DNA of 64,000 nucleotides from Cichorium intybus (taxonomy: Eukaryota > Streptophyta > Magnoliopsida > Asterales > Asteraceae), in contig CM042015.1 in assembly GCA_023525715.1 (NCBI GenBank), positions 84,341,250-84,405,249 on the forward strand. The letters run 5' to 3'. The notes beneath the pieces were generated by a model, which saw only the letters and a list, made by a program, of their open reading frames with translations, was not told where the DNA came from and did not search any database. The position numbers were made by a program, and so were the translations under genes. Each line of letters opens with the position of its first letter. Position 1 is the stretch's first letter. Below, piece by piece: positions 51,110-62,760 of this stretch.

Positions 51110-52250
51110 GAACTTTTCTATAACAGAGATCATTTATGAATATTACTCTTTTAGTTTTTTTTCCTTTTTCTTTTTAATATATTTTTAAATGATTTGGTAT
51201 TAAAATAAAAAACACAACCCATCCCACAAACCCCCCCTCTCTCTCTCTCTCTCTCGATCTCTCTCTCTCTCTCTCCTCCCAAACCTTAAATTCATTCTCT
51301 CTCTCACATAACTTCACCAAATTTGTCTCACACCACCGGTCTCAACCTCTTTTCGTTCCCAACCAAAAAACGCTAACTTAAATACGTTGTAAATTTAAAT
51401 CGAAGCTGCTACTTGCTAATTTGGGTTTAAGAAATCGATTGCTGATTTGGGTTGAAGAAATCATTGATATGATCAGAGCTGGCATGAACTGTTGGAAGCT
51501 TTGATGAGTTAATCGGAGGTTGGATGTTGGATATACTAAAAAAACAAAGGTTCATTTAAGTGATTTTCATGCTTGCCGTGATTTTTGCGTTTTTAATTTC
51601 TGATGAGTCTCTTTACATACATTGTAGATCTGATATATAATCTTCTTAATTGCAATTGAAATCGTTGTTTGCTTCAACGATTTTCAAGAAATGTTTGCAA
51701 GAAACGAGTTCCGATTATAGGATATAAGAGCATTGACCGAAGGGTTTTTCTTGTATGTGTTTTTGGGTGTATCTTAATTGAATATAACCTACATTGAGCA
51801 GAGAACAAAGGGTTGGTGATGATAACACACACACACACATAGAGTATCGGAGGGTGGGTGGGAAGCGGGTGGGTTTTTTAATTTTAATCAAAAATATTTA
51901 AGAATGTATTAAAAATAAAAAATAAAAACAAACTAAAAGGTAAAATATAATAAAAAATAATATAAAAGCCTTTTTATATGGGTGAGTGACCAATAACGAT
52001 AGCAATCGAAGCTAGAGAAACCACCCATGTAATGAAAAATACTTAGGTTCTATTCATAAATGGTCGTTGTTATGAAAAAGATCATTTTGTCATCATCTGC
52101 TATGTATTTAACGGCCAAAATTTGACGGATAGACCATTTATAAAAATTTTCAAACCACAGGGACTATCGTTGATGTTTTAAAAGTTAGGGACCAAACATG
52201 ATATTTTGTGAAACCACATGGACCAATTATGAAGTTTTGTCTAAATCCAT
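51110..52250. mobile_element. MULE-like element with UTR-like interior
   Basis: Long imperfect terminal inverted repeats: the left flank 51116-51235 matches, in reverse complement, parts of 51850-52075 (for example CATTTATGAATA, TTTTAGTTTGTTTTTA-like, and an ACCCACCC/AACCCATCCC block). The right arm extends to about 52250 and holds two 'CCACAGGGACTATCGTTGAT'-type modules like those in the Pack-MULE at 23926. The left arm is shorter, so the left end is probably lost. The interior (51240-51830) has a CT-rich stretch and sequence that looks like a 5' UTR and first intron of a host gene, but no open frame. A Pack-MULE is inferred. Confidence 0.5.
51234..51285. repeat. (CT)n microsatellite
   Basis: Two CT runs separated by CGAT, of the kind common in plant 5' UTRs. 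Confidence 0.9.
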
Positions 52251-52267
52251 ATCTATATATCTATATA

Positions 52268-54744
52268 TCTTATAATAGAGGCATATTTCAAAGCACCACA
52301 TTCATTTGAAACTCCTATGTCCTTTCATATTTCCAATGACTTTTCAAATATCTTTTTATAATGCTTACTAATTTGAATAGTTTTTCTTTGTCCTACATTG
52401 CTCAACACATATATATCTCATTTCCTCTTTTGCTTATATAATATCATTCATTTGCATCCATGATCCATCAATCTTGATCATAGTATGACTTATCACTTTC
52501 AACTATTATTTGTTAGTGGTCATTTTATCAAAATTTGTCAAAGTTTTAAATGATTCTACTATTTGGTTTTGGAGTTCAAAACTATTAGAACTAAAAAATA
52601 AAGACGGGTATTACTAAAAACTTTTAAAAATTTATTGTGTTACACGTTTAAAGTATGTTGTAGTAAATATGTGACAAATGTGCTTACTTTTTTAGATTCA
52701 CCGCGATGTATATACATAAAAAAATTTCAGTAGCGAACGTTTCAGCATTTATCAAACAACTTAAATTGAACCATTAGTGTGTCTATTATAAAAAAAGTAA
52801 AGAAAACAATGTTTCAAGATAAACTATTTACCTTTTACCACATTAATTTGATGTTTTTTTAATTGTATCACATTGCTTCACACATCGGTTCTCTTATCAT
52901 TATATCTTGATCATAACATGGTTTTCAAAGTATATTGTTGATTACGGGTCAATTTATCGTAAAAACCTATTTTCGGCTCAAAGTTTCAAAGAACTCTACT
53001 ATTTTGTTTTAGCTTTCAAAAGTATTGAAACTAAAAATATGAATATTAAAATGAGTTAAAAACTTTTAAAACCCGATTGGGTTGTAAGTTCATCGTATGT
53101 CATGTATCATATTTCAATTTGATGATGACAACGTTGCAAGCAATTTTTCGATTTAATAAGGTATATATAAAAAAATTGAATCGTAAATATTCGAACATTT
53201 TTAAAGTTCAAACATATATATCTATGAATATTTATCTAAATCTTATAATAGAATTCTTTTATTAAACATGATTTAATATGCATTGTTATCATGTACCACA
53301 TTAGTTTGAATATTTTTAAAAAAATAAAATAAAAGGGCGCTGGTACGCACCCATCCAAATTTTATGAAATCGAACCTAAAATTGGAATCAATAGTCTATA
53401 AAAGGTTGCACCCAATGCTTAAGGTGGTTACAATCAAAGACACAGAAGAACAAATATATGAGAGAAATGGTTTTACACTCTTTACTTATAGAGCTTGCTT
53501 TCCCTTAAAATTTGTTTCTTAAGCAATGTGGGATGAGATGTGTATTAATCTATTTACTTATAGATGTTTGATTTCCATTCAATTGTGTTTCTTAAGCGAT
53601 GTGGGATGAGAAAATGATATAAAATAACACAATATGAAGGATAGTTTGAACCTATATCGTCATGATAAATCAACTTAAGAAACTTTTTATTATATGAATA
53701 AAAGTCTCCCTCATAGTTGAAACAGTTATATAAACCATTAGTCATTTTGTATTGTCAAGAACGTTTCCAAATATTAAACTTCGATGGAATATATAACTTA
53801 AAGTTCTATTATTTTTATTTTAATGAAGTTGAGCTTTACATATATTACGGATGATGATGTTTTATCCCTTACGCTAATAACTTTGAGATTTGTGTATTAA
53901 ATTAAAAGTGATTGAAAATAAGCGGAAAACACTTACATATATTATGTGATTATACATATTAAATTGAACTTAAAAGAAATAATACACATGATGGTGGTTG
54001 AATGAGACTGGTAGCAGACAGACAGGAAACAAAAGCCAATAAGCTCTGTGTTTTTATCGCATATCAGTAGGTTCATGGAAAACGAGTCATATATTGCATT
54101 ATAAATGATGGTTTAGTTGATACAAAAGAAAAAGGCCGCTTAAGGATAATGAAAGCAAATGAATTGTATTATATAAGAGAAAGACAAAAGATCATATATG
54201 TATGTGAAGCAATGTGAGATAAAGAAAAAAATCTCAAATTAATAGGGTAAAAAAATTTAAATTAATAAATTGATTATATTAAGTGAGAATTTGAAAGGCC
54301 ATGGATGTTTCAAATGCATGTGGTAAAAGGAAAAAATACTCTTAGTTTAAATAAATTATTTTAAATTGAAACTTGACCAAATAATTAGTTTTTATAAACC
54401 CTAAACCCTAAACCCTAAAAGTAAAAAATTAATTGAAATTAAATAGAAATTATATCCATGCATAATCTGTAGGTGGATGCTATTAAAATAATGTGGTTCG
54501 AGATAAGTATTTTTTTCTTTAATCATGTTATTTTTAATTTTATTTGATTGTGTTTATTCATCATACATGTTATAATTTTTTTTTATCTTTCAGTAATTTG
54601 ATACATATATCTATCATCAAATAATTGAAAATAATGAGGATATGTTTATAATCTTTTTAAAAATAGTATAAGAATAATATGTATTTGTCTATATTATAAA
54701 AATACATAATTTTCTTCCTGCGCAACGCGCGGGCATTCGACTAG
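52268..54744 (+). mobile_element. Non-autonomous Helitron 1
   Basis: It starts with TC (TCTTATAATAGAGGC, after host A at 52267) and ends with CTAG (54741-54744) followed by host T. Just upstream of the end is the hairpin CCTGCGCAACGCGCGGG. A-to-T insertion, 5'-TC, a 3' hairpin and CTRR end are the Helitron hallmarks; there is no target duplication. No Rep/helicase coding sequence is visible. The interior is AT-rich, includes internally repeated blocks (for example 52295-52500 against 52840-52960) and three CCCTAAA units at 54395-54417. Confidence 0.8.
54395..54417. repeat. Short interstitial telomere-type repeat
   Basis: Three consecutive CCCTAAA units, the plant telomere motif, inside Helitron 1. 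Too short to mark a chromosome end; may act as a telo-box or be chance. Confidence 0.7.
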
Positions 54745-54746
54745 TA

Positions 54747-56935
54747 TCTTATTAAAGAAGCATATTTCCAAGTACCATATTGATTTGAAACTTCCATGTC
54801 TTTTCATATTTCCAACGATTCTTCAACATAAAAATATAATTTTTTTCTCTTTGTCTCACATTGATTCGCATACATATATGACCTTCGATCTTTCTCTTAT
54901 ATAATGTCACTTATTTGCTTCCACTATCCATCAAGTTTGATTGTAATATGACTTCCAAATCTACTATTAGTGATCATTTTATCACAAAACAAGTTTTTAT
55001 CGCAAATTATTAAAGTATTCTACTAATTTTTTAACTTTTTGAAGTATTGAAACTCAAATATGAAAATTAAAATTACTCAAAACTTTTAAAAAGTTGATTA
55101 CGTTGAAAGTTTATCAAGGTTGTAGAAGTCGCTAGACGGTAGACGGACGGTCGACTGGGGCCTAAGACTAGTCGGTCTAGGCGAGAACTAGTCGGCGCCT
55201 AGGCGGGGAGTATTACTTGTAACAAAATTTATTTTTTTAAATTTAGATATTACCTATATCCCTAAAAAATGATTAAATAAGTATAAAAATTTGCAAATCA
55301 AAGTGTTTAAATATGTAAGTCATCAAACATCAGAATGTTTAGACTCATTAATGATATTTTTTTATCATTTTAATCATCGATAATTGTAACTTAGCCACCG
55401 ATCATCATAATTAATGACATTTTCTAAATTTAAATTTTAAAAATTTAAAAATTTGATTTTTTTTTAGAATTTGATAATTTTTGAAAAAATTTTAAAATTT
55501 GAAATTTTTTGAAAATTTTGAAATTTTGAAATTTGAAAAATTGAAAATTTTGCCGCCTAGACCCGCCCAGACCCGCCTAGGCCCGCCTAAACCCGATTTT
55601 GGCTGCCGTTGACCAAATCCGCCTAGCTTTACCGCCTACCACTAATCGTAGGCGGAACCTGCCCCGCCTAGCGCCTAGGCGCCGCCTAGGCGGCCGCCTA
55701 GGCCGACTTTTACAACACTGAAGTTTATATGTCGTTTGTAAAAAATGAAAGTGGTGTAAACAATTTTCGACTCAAGAGTATGTATATACATAAAAGTTTT
55801 CATTTGTGAACGTTTTAAATATCTCATATAGAAAGACAATTCAAAACAATGTTATTCAACATTAATAATTTATCATTTACCATATTATTTTAATTTTTTT
55901 TCTTTGTCTCACATTGCTTCACACATCTATCTAACATTTCATCTTTCCCTTATATGATACCACTAATTTGATTACATTATTCATCAATCTTGGTCATAAT
56001 ATGACTTTTAAGCATGTCGTACTAAAAAATGACAATGATGTTGACGTTTTTTAGATTTACCGCGATATATGTACAATAGCAAACGTTTAAGCATTGTCGT
56101 ACTAAAAAATCACTTTAGTTGTGTTTCTTAAGCAATGTGGGATAAAAAAACACTATAAAAGAAAGTTTGATCCCACATCGTCACGATAAACCAACTTAAT
56201 AAAAAAATTTATTATATAAATAAACGTCCTCCTCAAAGTAAAACAATTATTATATAAATTATTAGTCAGTTTTTATTGTTGGAAACATTTCCAAATATTA
56301 AATTTCTAATAAATAGATAGTAAAAGTTTTATATATTTTATTTTAATGAGTTTGAACATTAAGAATACAACGAGTCGATCTCGATATGAACTATGTATTC
56401 CTTTGCACAAAACAACATGCACCATACTATATAATCCAATTTTAAACTTTCATGATACAGTTTGTGTTTTTCAAAACCTCAAATCGCATAATTGGTGCGA
56501 TGTGCGGTTTTGATTATATATCGTACGGTAAACACCATTGAAATATGTCTATATTCTTATTAATAAAAGTGTATTATTCAAAATAGTTGAGTGGCAATGA
56601 AAGCCTTTGCACAACTATAGCAAAATGCATACAATATCCCTCAATTTTATCTATGCACAAAGTGTAAGCAGATGATATTAATATCATGTAGTTTGGGATA
56701 CTATTTATCTTGAACCATATTAATTCTAATTTTATTTCATGAATTGTATTCATTTATTGCAATTTTTACAGTTTTTTGTATTTAAAAACTTGATACATGT
56801 ATCTATTATCATATAATTGAAAATAATAAAAACTTTTTATATAAACTTTTTAAAAATGGTATGATAATAACATGTATTTGTCTATATTTTAAGTATATAA
56901 TTTTGTTTCTGCGCAACACGCGGGCATTCGCCTAG
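54747..56935 (+). mobile_element. Non-autonomous Helitron 2, same family, tandem to Helitron 1
   Basis: It starts TCTTATTAAAGAAGCATATT, homologous to the Helitron 1 start, only two bases (TA) after the Helitron 1 end. It ends GCGCAACACGCGGGCATTCG followed by CCTAG (56931-56935) and host T, homologous to the Helitron 1 end. No coding sequence. It carries a nested hAT-type MITE (55115-55720). Shared internal blocks such as TTCATATTTCCAAYGA confirm the family. Confidence 0.8.
55107..55728. mobile_element. hAT-type MITE nested in Helitron 2
   Basis: The element 55115-55720 (606 bp) starts CAAGGTTGTAGAAGTCG and ends, on the other strand, CAGTGTTGTAAAAGTCG. It is flanked by a perfect 8-bp duplication AAGTTTAT (55107-55114 and 55721-55728), which is the hAT signature. 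Both sub-terminal regions are full of CCGCCTAGGCG-type motifs, far more GC-rich than the AT-rich centre (55230-55550). No transposase. Confidence 0.9.
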
Positions 56936-57045
56936 TTATATCATACCCGAGTGATCTTAACTAAAAGTCTGGACTAAGCTAATGTTTCTTTTTTTTCTTA
57001 TTAAGTCATAAATTGATAAAAGTTGTTGAATGGATAACGGTATTG

Positions 57046-57307
<262 letters not shown>

Positions 57308-58133
57308 CTATTTTACTCTTATATTTAAACTTGACAAATAACAAATAAAAAATAACAATTTATTTAATAAATGTTATAAATTAAAGTTGTACGTATTCAC
57401 ATTCAAAAATTTTAAAAACTAAAAAAATAGCTTGCTTAATAAAATTGAACATGACTAAACTAATTTCAAATATTAAAATCAAATTCTAACAATTAATATT
57501 TATAATGGATTAAACAAATTAACGAACACATGAAATTTGTATGATATTTGCATATATAACAGTAAATAACTCAATATATAAGCAAGAAATGTATACTCCA
57601 TTACTCATAATTTTCAATATAAATATTAATTTTATTAAGGAAAATAAGGGTACTTTAGTAAAAATATATATATAAAATCATGACTTAATGTTAAGACACG
57701 TATTTTTTAATTTAACCTATTAAAATATTTTGTTAGCATTAAAAAAAAACAACTATATATAATTGAACCACTAAATTTTTTTATGTATTAATCTATTAAA
57801 TAAAAAGAGAACAACACCTAAGTAATCTTAACTCCTAGCATATGGTATTGTCCCACCTTCGTTCATTGTCCTGAATCTGTGTGTAAGCCTTCATGAGGCG
57901 TTTCAGCAAAGAAAATATTTATAAAATGATAAAAGAATGTAAAGAAAATATAAAAAAATAATAGTCTTTTTTAGTTTTAACCGGATCAAATCCACAACAA
58001 CCAAGTTACATCAAAACAACCAAATCAGCAATTTTAAAACTCGTTGGACGGTACCCAATAAATTCAACAAATTATTAAAAAAAAACATTTTTGTATTTCT
58101 TTTTATTAAATATTTAATCATTATTGGTAAAAT
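57308..58133. other. AT-rich intergenic sequence
   Basis: No gene, terminal repeat or array was recognised. Confidence 0.4.
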
Positions 58134-58571
58134 AATTAGAGGTGCAAACGAGTCAATTCCGAGTCTGACCAAGCTCAGCTCGGGCTCGTTAAGAAATATA
58201 CAGGGCTCGGCTCGGCTCGGGCTCGGCTCCTTGCGAGTTTTATGGTCCCAAACTTGGCTCGGGCTCGTTAAGAAATATACAGGTTCGGCTCGAGCTCGGG
58301 CTCAACTCGTTTATTTCCTGACAAGCCTAAACGAGCTTATGCTCAGCTCGAGCTCGTTTACTCTAGTGCAGGAAAATAACAACATACTTAATAACTTAAA
58401 TTCCCTAAATGAGGAAATGACTAAATATCTTTGCTCGAGCTCATTTTTTTAAACGAGCCTTATATTAAGTTCGAGCTCGGCTCAGGCTCGTTTAAAATTG
58501 GTCTCAAGTCGAGCTTTTAGCGAACCGGTCTCGGATAGCTCACGAGTCGGCTTGGCTCATTTGTACCCCTA
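58134..58571. mobile_element. hAT-like MITE rich in CTCGGCTCG motifs
   Basis: Ends: left TTAGAGGTGCAAACGAGTC and, on the other strand, right TAGGGGTACAAATGAGCC. The interior is made of many GGCTCGGGCTCG / CGAGCTCGAGC direct and inverted motifs. GGTAAAAT (58126-58133) and GGTAAAAG (58572-58579) may be an 8-bp target duplication with one mismatch. This end type (GGGGTGCAAACGAG) is common among plant hAT MITEs. The open frame across it is an artefact. Confidence 0.75.
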
Positions 58572-58579
58572 GGTAAAAG

Positions 58580-59570
58580 TTAAAATATCAAATATTACCA
58601 TCTCTTTAGTAAAGGGCCAACTAAACGTGTTAAAAGCAAAATATCAAATATTTCCATCTCTCGCTAAAAAAGGCATGTTACACATGTTAAGTTGGACAAT
58701 CATGTCATATTATTTATGTAACACAAACATGACACGACAAAATATTGTGTCGTTTTTAACCAAAAAAAAATAATATATAATTAAAACACGATTAAAACGA
58801 CAAAATAACATAAAATAATCATTAGTTTATTTAAAGGTTAATAACATAAAAATCACTGTTGTTTGACCAAAATTCCGGTTTAACTACTATTTTTTCCATA
58901 AAAACTACTCATATTTTCAAAAATTATTTTGATTTTTAAGGATTATTTCCATCAAAAGATTATGTGAAAAATTTCATATCAACATTTGAATCAAATATTG
59001 AAAATTGCAGCAAAAATGATATTTAAAATTGTCTACATGTGATTTTTTTTCGTCATAAATACAGCTCTGGGCTACGTTGTGAATCCATAGGATAGTCAAG
59101 TGAATCTAATAAATTTTGAATACAACGGGGTAAAGAGTGTTTCGAGTTGACGGCACACAATCATGATTTGTATTTGTTATAGTGGTCGCAATAAAATTTT
59201 TTGAAAATATGAATGATTTTTATGAATTTTTTTTAAAATTATGAATGGCTTTTTTAGAAAAAAAAAATAATAATGCTTAAATCAGATTTTGGTTAAACTA
59301 CACTGGTTTTCATATTATTATCTATTTTTTTAATTTATACTTACTCATACAAAATGCAACAATCACATGTTAACATTGCATCAAATTTTGATAACGAACA
59401 AAACATAACACATCATCGTGTTTTTTACACTTTGACACAAACACGAACTCAAATTTCTTTTTGGCTGAATTTAGTTTCATGTCATGACAACCATCATGCA
59501 CACTACGTCACTACCACCACAAACCTAACAATGATACAATAAAAGAACACGAAACCACTCGTCATAAACA
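58580..59570. other. Intergenic sequence downstream of the bHLH gene
   Basis: AT-rich with T and A tracts; no gene recognised. The bHLH 3' UTR probably ends near 59570-59600. Confidence 0.4.
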
Positions 59571-59714
59571 TAACATAAAGATCCATCATCCTTACATAAA
59601 AAACAGCAAGTAAAATTCCCCAACTACCCACCTAGCACTTACCACCTCCCCAAACAAACACAAACCCACCCTGTCAGCAAGGGCACCATCGTCATTTCAC
59701 CAAGATCACCAGAT

Positions 59715-60266
59715 TCACCCCTGCAAATCTCCAATCCCCATCTTCTGTGCTTCAACTTTGAGCGACTTAAGATATTTAACAGCTTCATCAAGAACAGCAA
59801 CCGTATTCATTCCTCCATTAACACCTGGAACTATCCCTTTAAGTGACTTCACCATCTTCTTCATTTTATCCCGCTTTTTTTCACTATCTTTCAACTCATG
59901 GCCCGATAATACCCCGGGCCCACCGTTTCTCGGTCTCGAAGAGCAAGAATCTGACATGTCACTTCCATCATGTCCACCTGTCCTACCCGTGCTGACATCA
60001 TCATCATCGTCATCATATTCCTCTTCTTCGTCCTCGAAGCTCAATAACGCATCTATGTCCGCTAAATCTTCATTCATAGGGGCATCGATGTCTTTTTGCA
60101 CGGGTGTAGTATCAAGATTGAGACCAGGGTTGTACATAATCTGGCTACGGTTGCCTGTTCGGTCAAATATAATGAAGTTTCTCGGGCAGTCCCGGGCAGG
60201 CTGGAAGTCAACATTTTGACCAAAGAACGATGAAGCATGGCGATCGGGGAAATACCCACTACCCAT
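59715..60266 (-). CDS. SAC51-family atypical bHLH protein (bHLH144-like)
   Basis: 183 residues, ATG at 60266. The N-terminal CPRNFIIFDRTGNRSQIM (27-44) is the family signature; an acidic stretch (68-90, ADIDALLSFEDEEEEYDDDD) follows, then a Ser-rich linker and a C-terminal helix-loop-helix (about 128-176: KKRDKMKKMVKSLKGIVPGV, NTVAVLDEAVKYLKSLKVEA). The basic region lacks the His-Glu-Arg residues that contact an E-box, so it probably does not bind DNA by itself and acts through heterodimers. In Arabidopsis the SAC51 family counteracts the xylem defects of thermospermine deficiency; bHLH144 is the closest match I remember. Expression is expected to be set by the upstream ORF in the leader. No sign of damage. 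Confidence 0.9.
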   Translation of the reverse strand: MGSGYFPDRHASSFFGQNVDFQPARDCPRNFIIFDRTGNRSQIMYNPGLNLDTTPVQKDIDAPMNEDLADIDALLSFEDEEEEYDDDDDDVSTGRTGGHDGSDMSDSCSSRPRNGGPGVLSGHELKDSEKKRDKMKKMVKSLKGIVPGVNGGMNTVAVLDEAVKYLKSLKVEAQKMGIGDLQG

Positions 60267-60524
60267 TTGACTTTTTGTTGACCAAATGATTTCTGAACTT
60301 GTTGCTTTCTAATTTGTAGTTTCGGTTTGTAAAACAAAGAAAAAAGGAAGAAGAAGAATGTTTTAAGGCAATGAGTGCAAATGATGCACGTTTAAGTTAT
60401 TTCCATTTTGAGGCCGAGAGATTTATATTCCAAATTTGTAATAATCACCACCAACAACTAACGGATTTAGAGATTTTTATGGTTTTTTAATGTGAAATTA
60501 TGAACGAAAAATGTAAATTCTTGC

Positions 60525-61165
60525 CTACGTAACGGGCTTAAGCAACTGACGAAAATATTCTGCCTGTAAGAAAATAATAGGGCGTTAGTATCAATACAAA
60601 TATTATGATAATAGTATAAGTTGATTATTGATCCATGGTTTATGTACAATAATTTATTTGGTACGATGGAGTGGAATGAAATTACAAAGGAATGGAATGG
60701 CAAAAAGTGATGGAATAACATGAATTTTTTATATATTATAATACAATTTTCTAATATATCTGATTTTTCTGTTAAAAAATACAATATTTAGTTTTACACT
60801 CTTCTATATATTATTTAATTATTATTATAGAGCTTCTTATTAACATATGCATATCAAACACTACCAAAACGAATCATTCCTTCCAGAATTGTCCATTCCA
60901 TTCCATTCCATCTTAGGCTTTTTTCTCATTCAACTGGAATGAACCATTCCAATGCTACCAAGATTCCATTATACCAAACACTACCTTGACCAGAAAAGTC
61001 AAAGGCATGCCCTTGTACCAAACAATTTGCGTACAATAAATATGAAAAAAGACATACCTGACAAACTTGCATCAAATTGTAATACGCAATGATCCCAACA
61101 CTCATTTTAATCTTTCCCACTTCTTTCACAACTCGAATTCTCCTTTGTGAAACGCCAATGTACAT
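60525..61165 (-). CDS. Conserved peptide upstream ORF (SAC51-type CPuORF), spliced
   Basis: The uORF is complement(60525..60563, 61058..61165): 108 + 39 bases, 48 residues plus stop. It starts at ATG 61165 (an in-frame TAG lies upstream, with no ATG between) and runs MYIGVSQRRIRVV...YNLMQVCQ, then across the intron AEYFRQLLKPVT and TAG at 60525-60527. The C-terminus CQAEYFRQLLKPVT is the invariant end of the SAC51/bHLH143-145 conserved uORF, which represses main-ORF translation; in Arabidopsis thermospermine relieves this. The intron falls exactly after the CQ codons (donor GTATGT, acceptor CTTACAG). The uORF stop is 258 bases before the main ATG in unspliced exon C. The N-terminal half differs from the Arabidopsis peptides I recall, as expected for its variable part. 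Confidence 0.88.
60657..60979. mobile_element. MITE in the intron that splits the uORF
   Basis: Inverted ends TTTGGTACGATGGAGTGGAA and, on the other strand, TTTGGTATAATGGAATCTTG, with GGAATGG/CCATTCC motifs next to both. It makes up about two thirds of the 494-bp intron. Non-coding; the target duplication is unclear. Confidence 0.65.
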
Positions 61166-62344
61166 AATTAGTCCTCCAACTACTATGTTAGAAATAAATA
61201 GTCCAAACTCACACGACTAACAATAAAAAGCCTGCAAAAAGACCAAAAAGGACTCTTATCAGCACACCACATCCATAAACAGAATAATCACTCAACCGAA
61301 ACAAATAATTCATATATAGTTAATTCAAATTAACTGTTATATTATTAAAACAAACATCGTATTAAATTTACAACATATTTAAATGAATTAATAAATGACA
61401 TATAAAAGTTTAAACATCTTTAAAACAATTATTACATTTAAAATATAACACTACAATAAAACTAACTCAAAATATATAAACTCAAACTTGAAGGACCAAA
61501 AATGACAAAGTGAAAGTTTAAGACACCAAATTTGATGTAAAAATGGTTTTTACAGTTGGGTTTGAGTATAAGTCCTGACTTTTTACAAATGTGCAATAAC
61601 TTTTTTTTTTTCCTTTTCATATAAAAACGCGGTCGTTTTCTCAAATATTTTAAACAGCATTTAATCTCACCTGAGAAAAATAAATTACAGTATGAAACGA
61701 AAGAACAAGGCCAAGTGAAAACACTTTCCACAATAATTAACTCCCAAATAAGTCCAAGGCATGTTGCTCTACTTCTCTTTCGATATTAAAGTTTTCAACG
61801 AACCCCTGCACCAAAATCGAAATAAATAATCAAAATTCAAATTTAATACGATTATAAAAAAATAAATCACTTATTGGGTAATGATCTTTATTGCTTGATA
61901 TCCGAATTTGAATACTATTAATTTGACAAATCGAACATATAGTAAACAATAAGTATCGAGCCTTAAGTTAAATGTCCAATCTAATTTAATAAACTTCTCT
62001 TGATGTAGTCAAAGAGAAAAGATCAACATACACGAGTACATGATACTATATAATTTCACAGAGTTTATAAAGAAATCACTGTAAACACAAATCTATAAAA
62101 GTAAACAATTTAAGGGCATAGATTACATGAACATATTTCTTCAACCAAAAGATCCCATGAAATTAAACGTTGAGCTACAAACCAGTGTGAAATTAAATTT
62201 TGAAAAAAGTTGCTGGAAAAAGCAGAACTTTCTGGATTAAATCCCCAATATTTTCTTGATCTTTAACATCGAGAAAAAAGAAAAGAAATTTGGTGATAAA
62301 ATCTAAAATTTGATCAACAAAATTCACTAAATAAAACAGTAAAA

Positions 62345-62760
62345 CATACCCGAACTCAAATCCTTGAAAAAGGAACAAACTTTTTGAAAAAAAAAAAAAA
62401 GCTCGAAAGATGTTTTTGATCTCTAGTCAATTAAACTTCGAATTACAAACAGAAAGAAACCCCCAAAAACGACAACAAATTCCTTGAATTTGAAGAACAA
62501 AACAGTTAAAACAAACTTAAATTCAGATTCTTGATTATAATCGAACTTTGTACAGTTAAACTCCTAAAAACATCGAACAGAACGAAAACCCAAAAATTGT
62601 CAACAACCCCCTTCAATTCGACGAACAAAATCACTAAACAAAACAGCTAAAACATACCCCAAATACAGATCCCTGAGGAAACAAAAAAAGATCGAACTTT
62701 TTTAAAGAAAACTCGGAAGATGTTCTTGAGCTATAGTGCAGATGGAGAAATGTGCGAAGT
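62345..62760 (-). repeat. Triplicated first-exon/donor region of the bHLH gene
   Basis: Minus-strand copies at about 62760-62590, 62560-62450 and 62440-62290. Shared features: AGAACATCTTCCGAG / AAAACATCTTTCGAG, then AGTTCGATC / AGTTTGTTC, then the donor and GTATGTTTTAGCTGTTTTGT / GTATGTTTTACTGTTTTATT. The middle copy has lost the donor (AAGTTTGTTTTAACTG). Two copies retain a GTATGT donor, so alternative first exons are possible. Confidence 0.6.

Larger units (their letters stand above)
59715..62750 (-). other. bHLH144-like gene, transcribed region
   Basis: Exons inferred from GT-AG junctions on the minus strand: first exon about 62750-62658 (donor GTATGTTTTAG), exon A 61805-61671, exon B 61231-61058, exon C from 60563 to beyond the CDS stop. 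Introns: 61806-62657, 61232-61670 and 60564-61057. The leader is therefore long and multi-intron, as usual for SAC51-family genes. The conserved uORF spans exons B and C; the main CDS lies wholly in exon C. Another splice inside the leader (acceptor-like CAAATTAG near 60309-60316) is possible. First-exon assignment is the least certain part. Confidence 0.65.

Noticed and set aside
54395..54417. Relic of a chromosome-end fusion
   Set aside because: Only three CCCTAAA units, inside a Helitron; far too short for a telomere relic.
60074..60337. 87-codon frame overlapping the bHLH start
   Set aside because: It begins at a TTG, not ATG, and overlaps the main CDS in another frame without recognisable content; not a credible second uORF.
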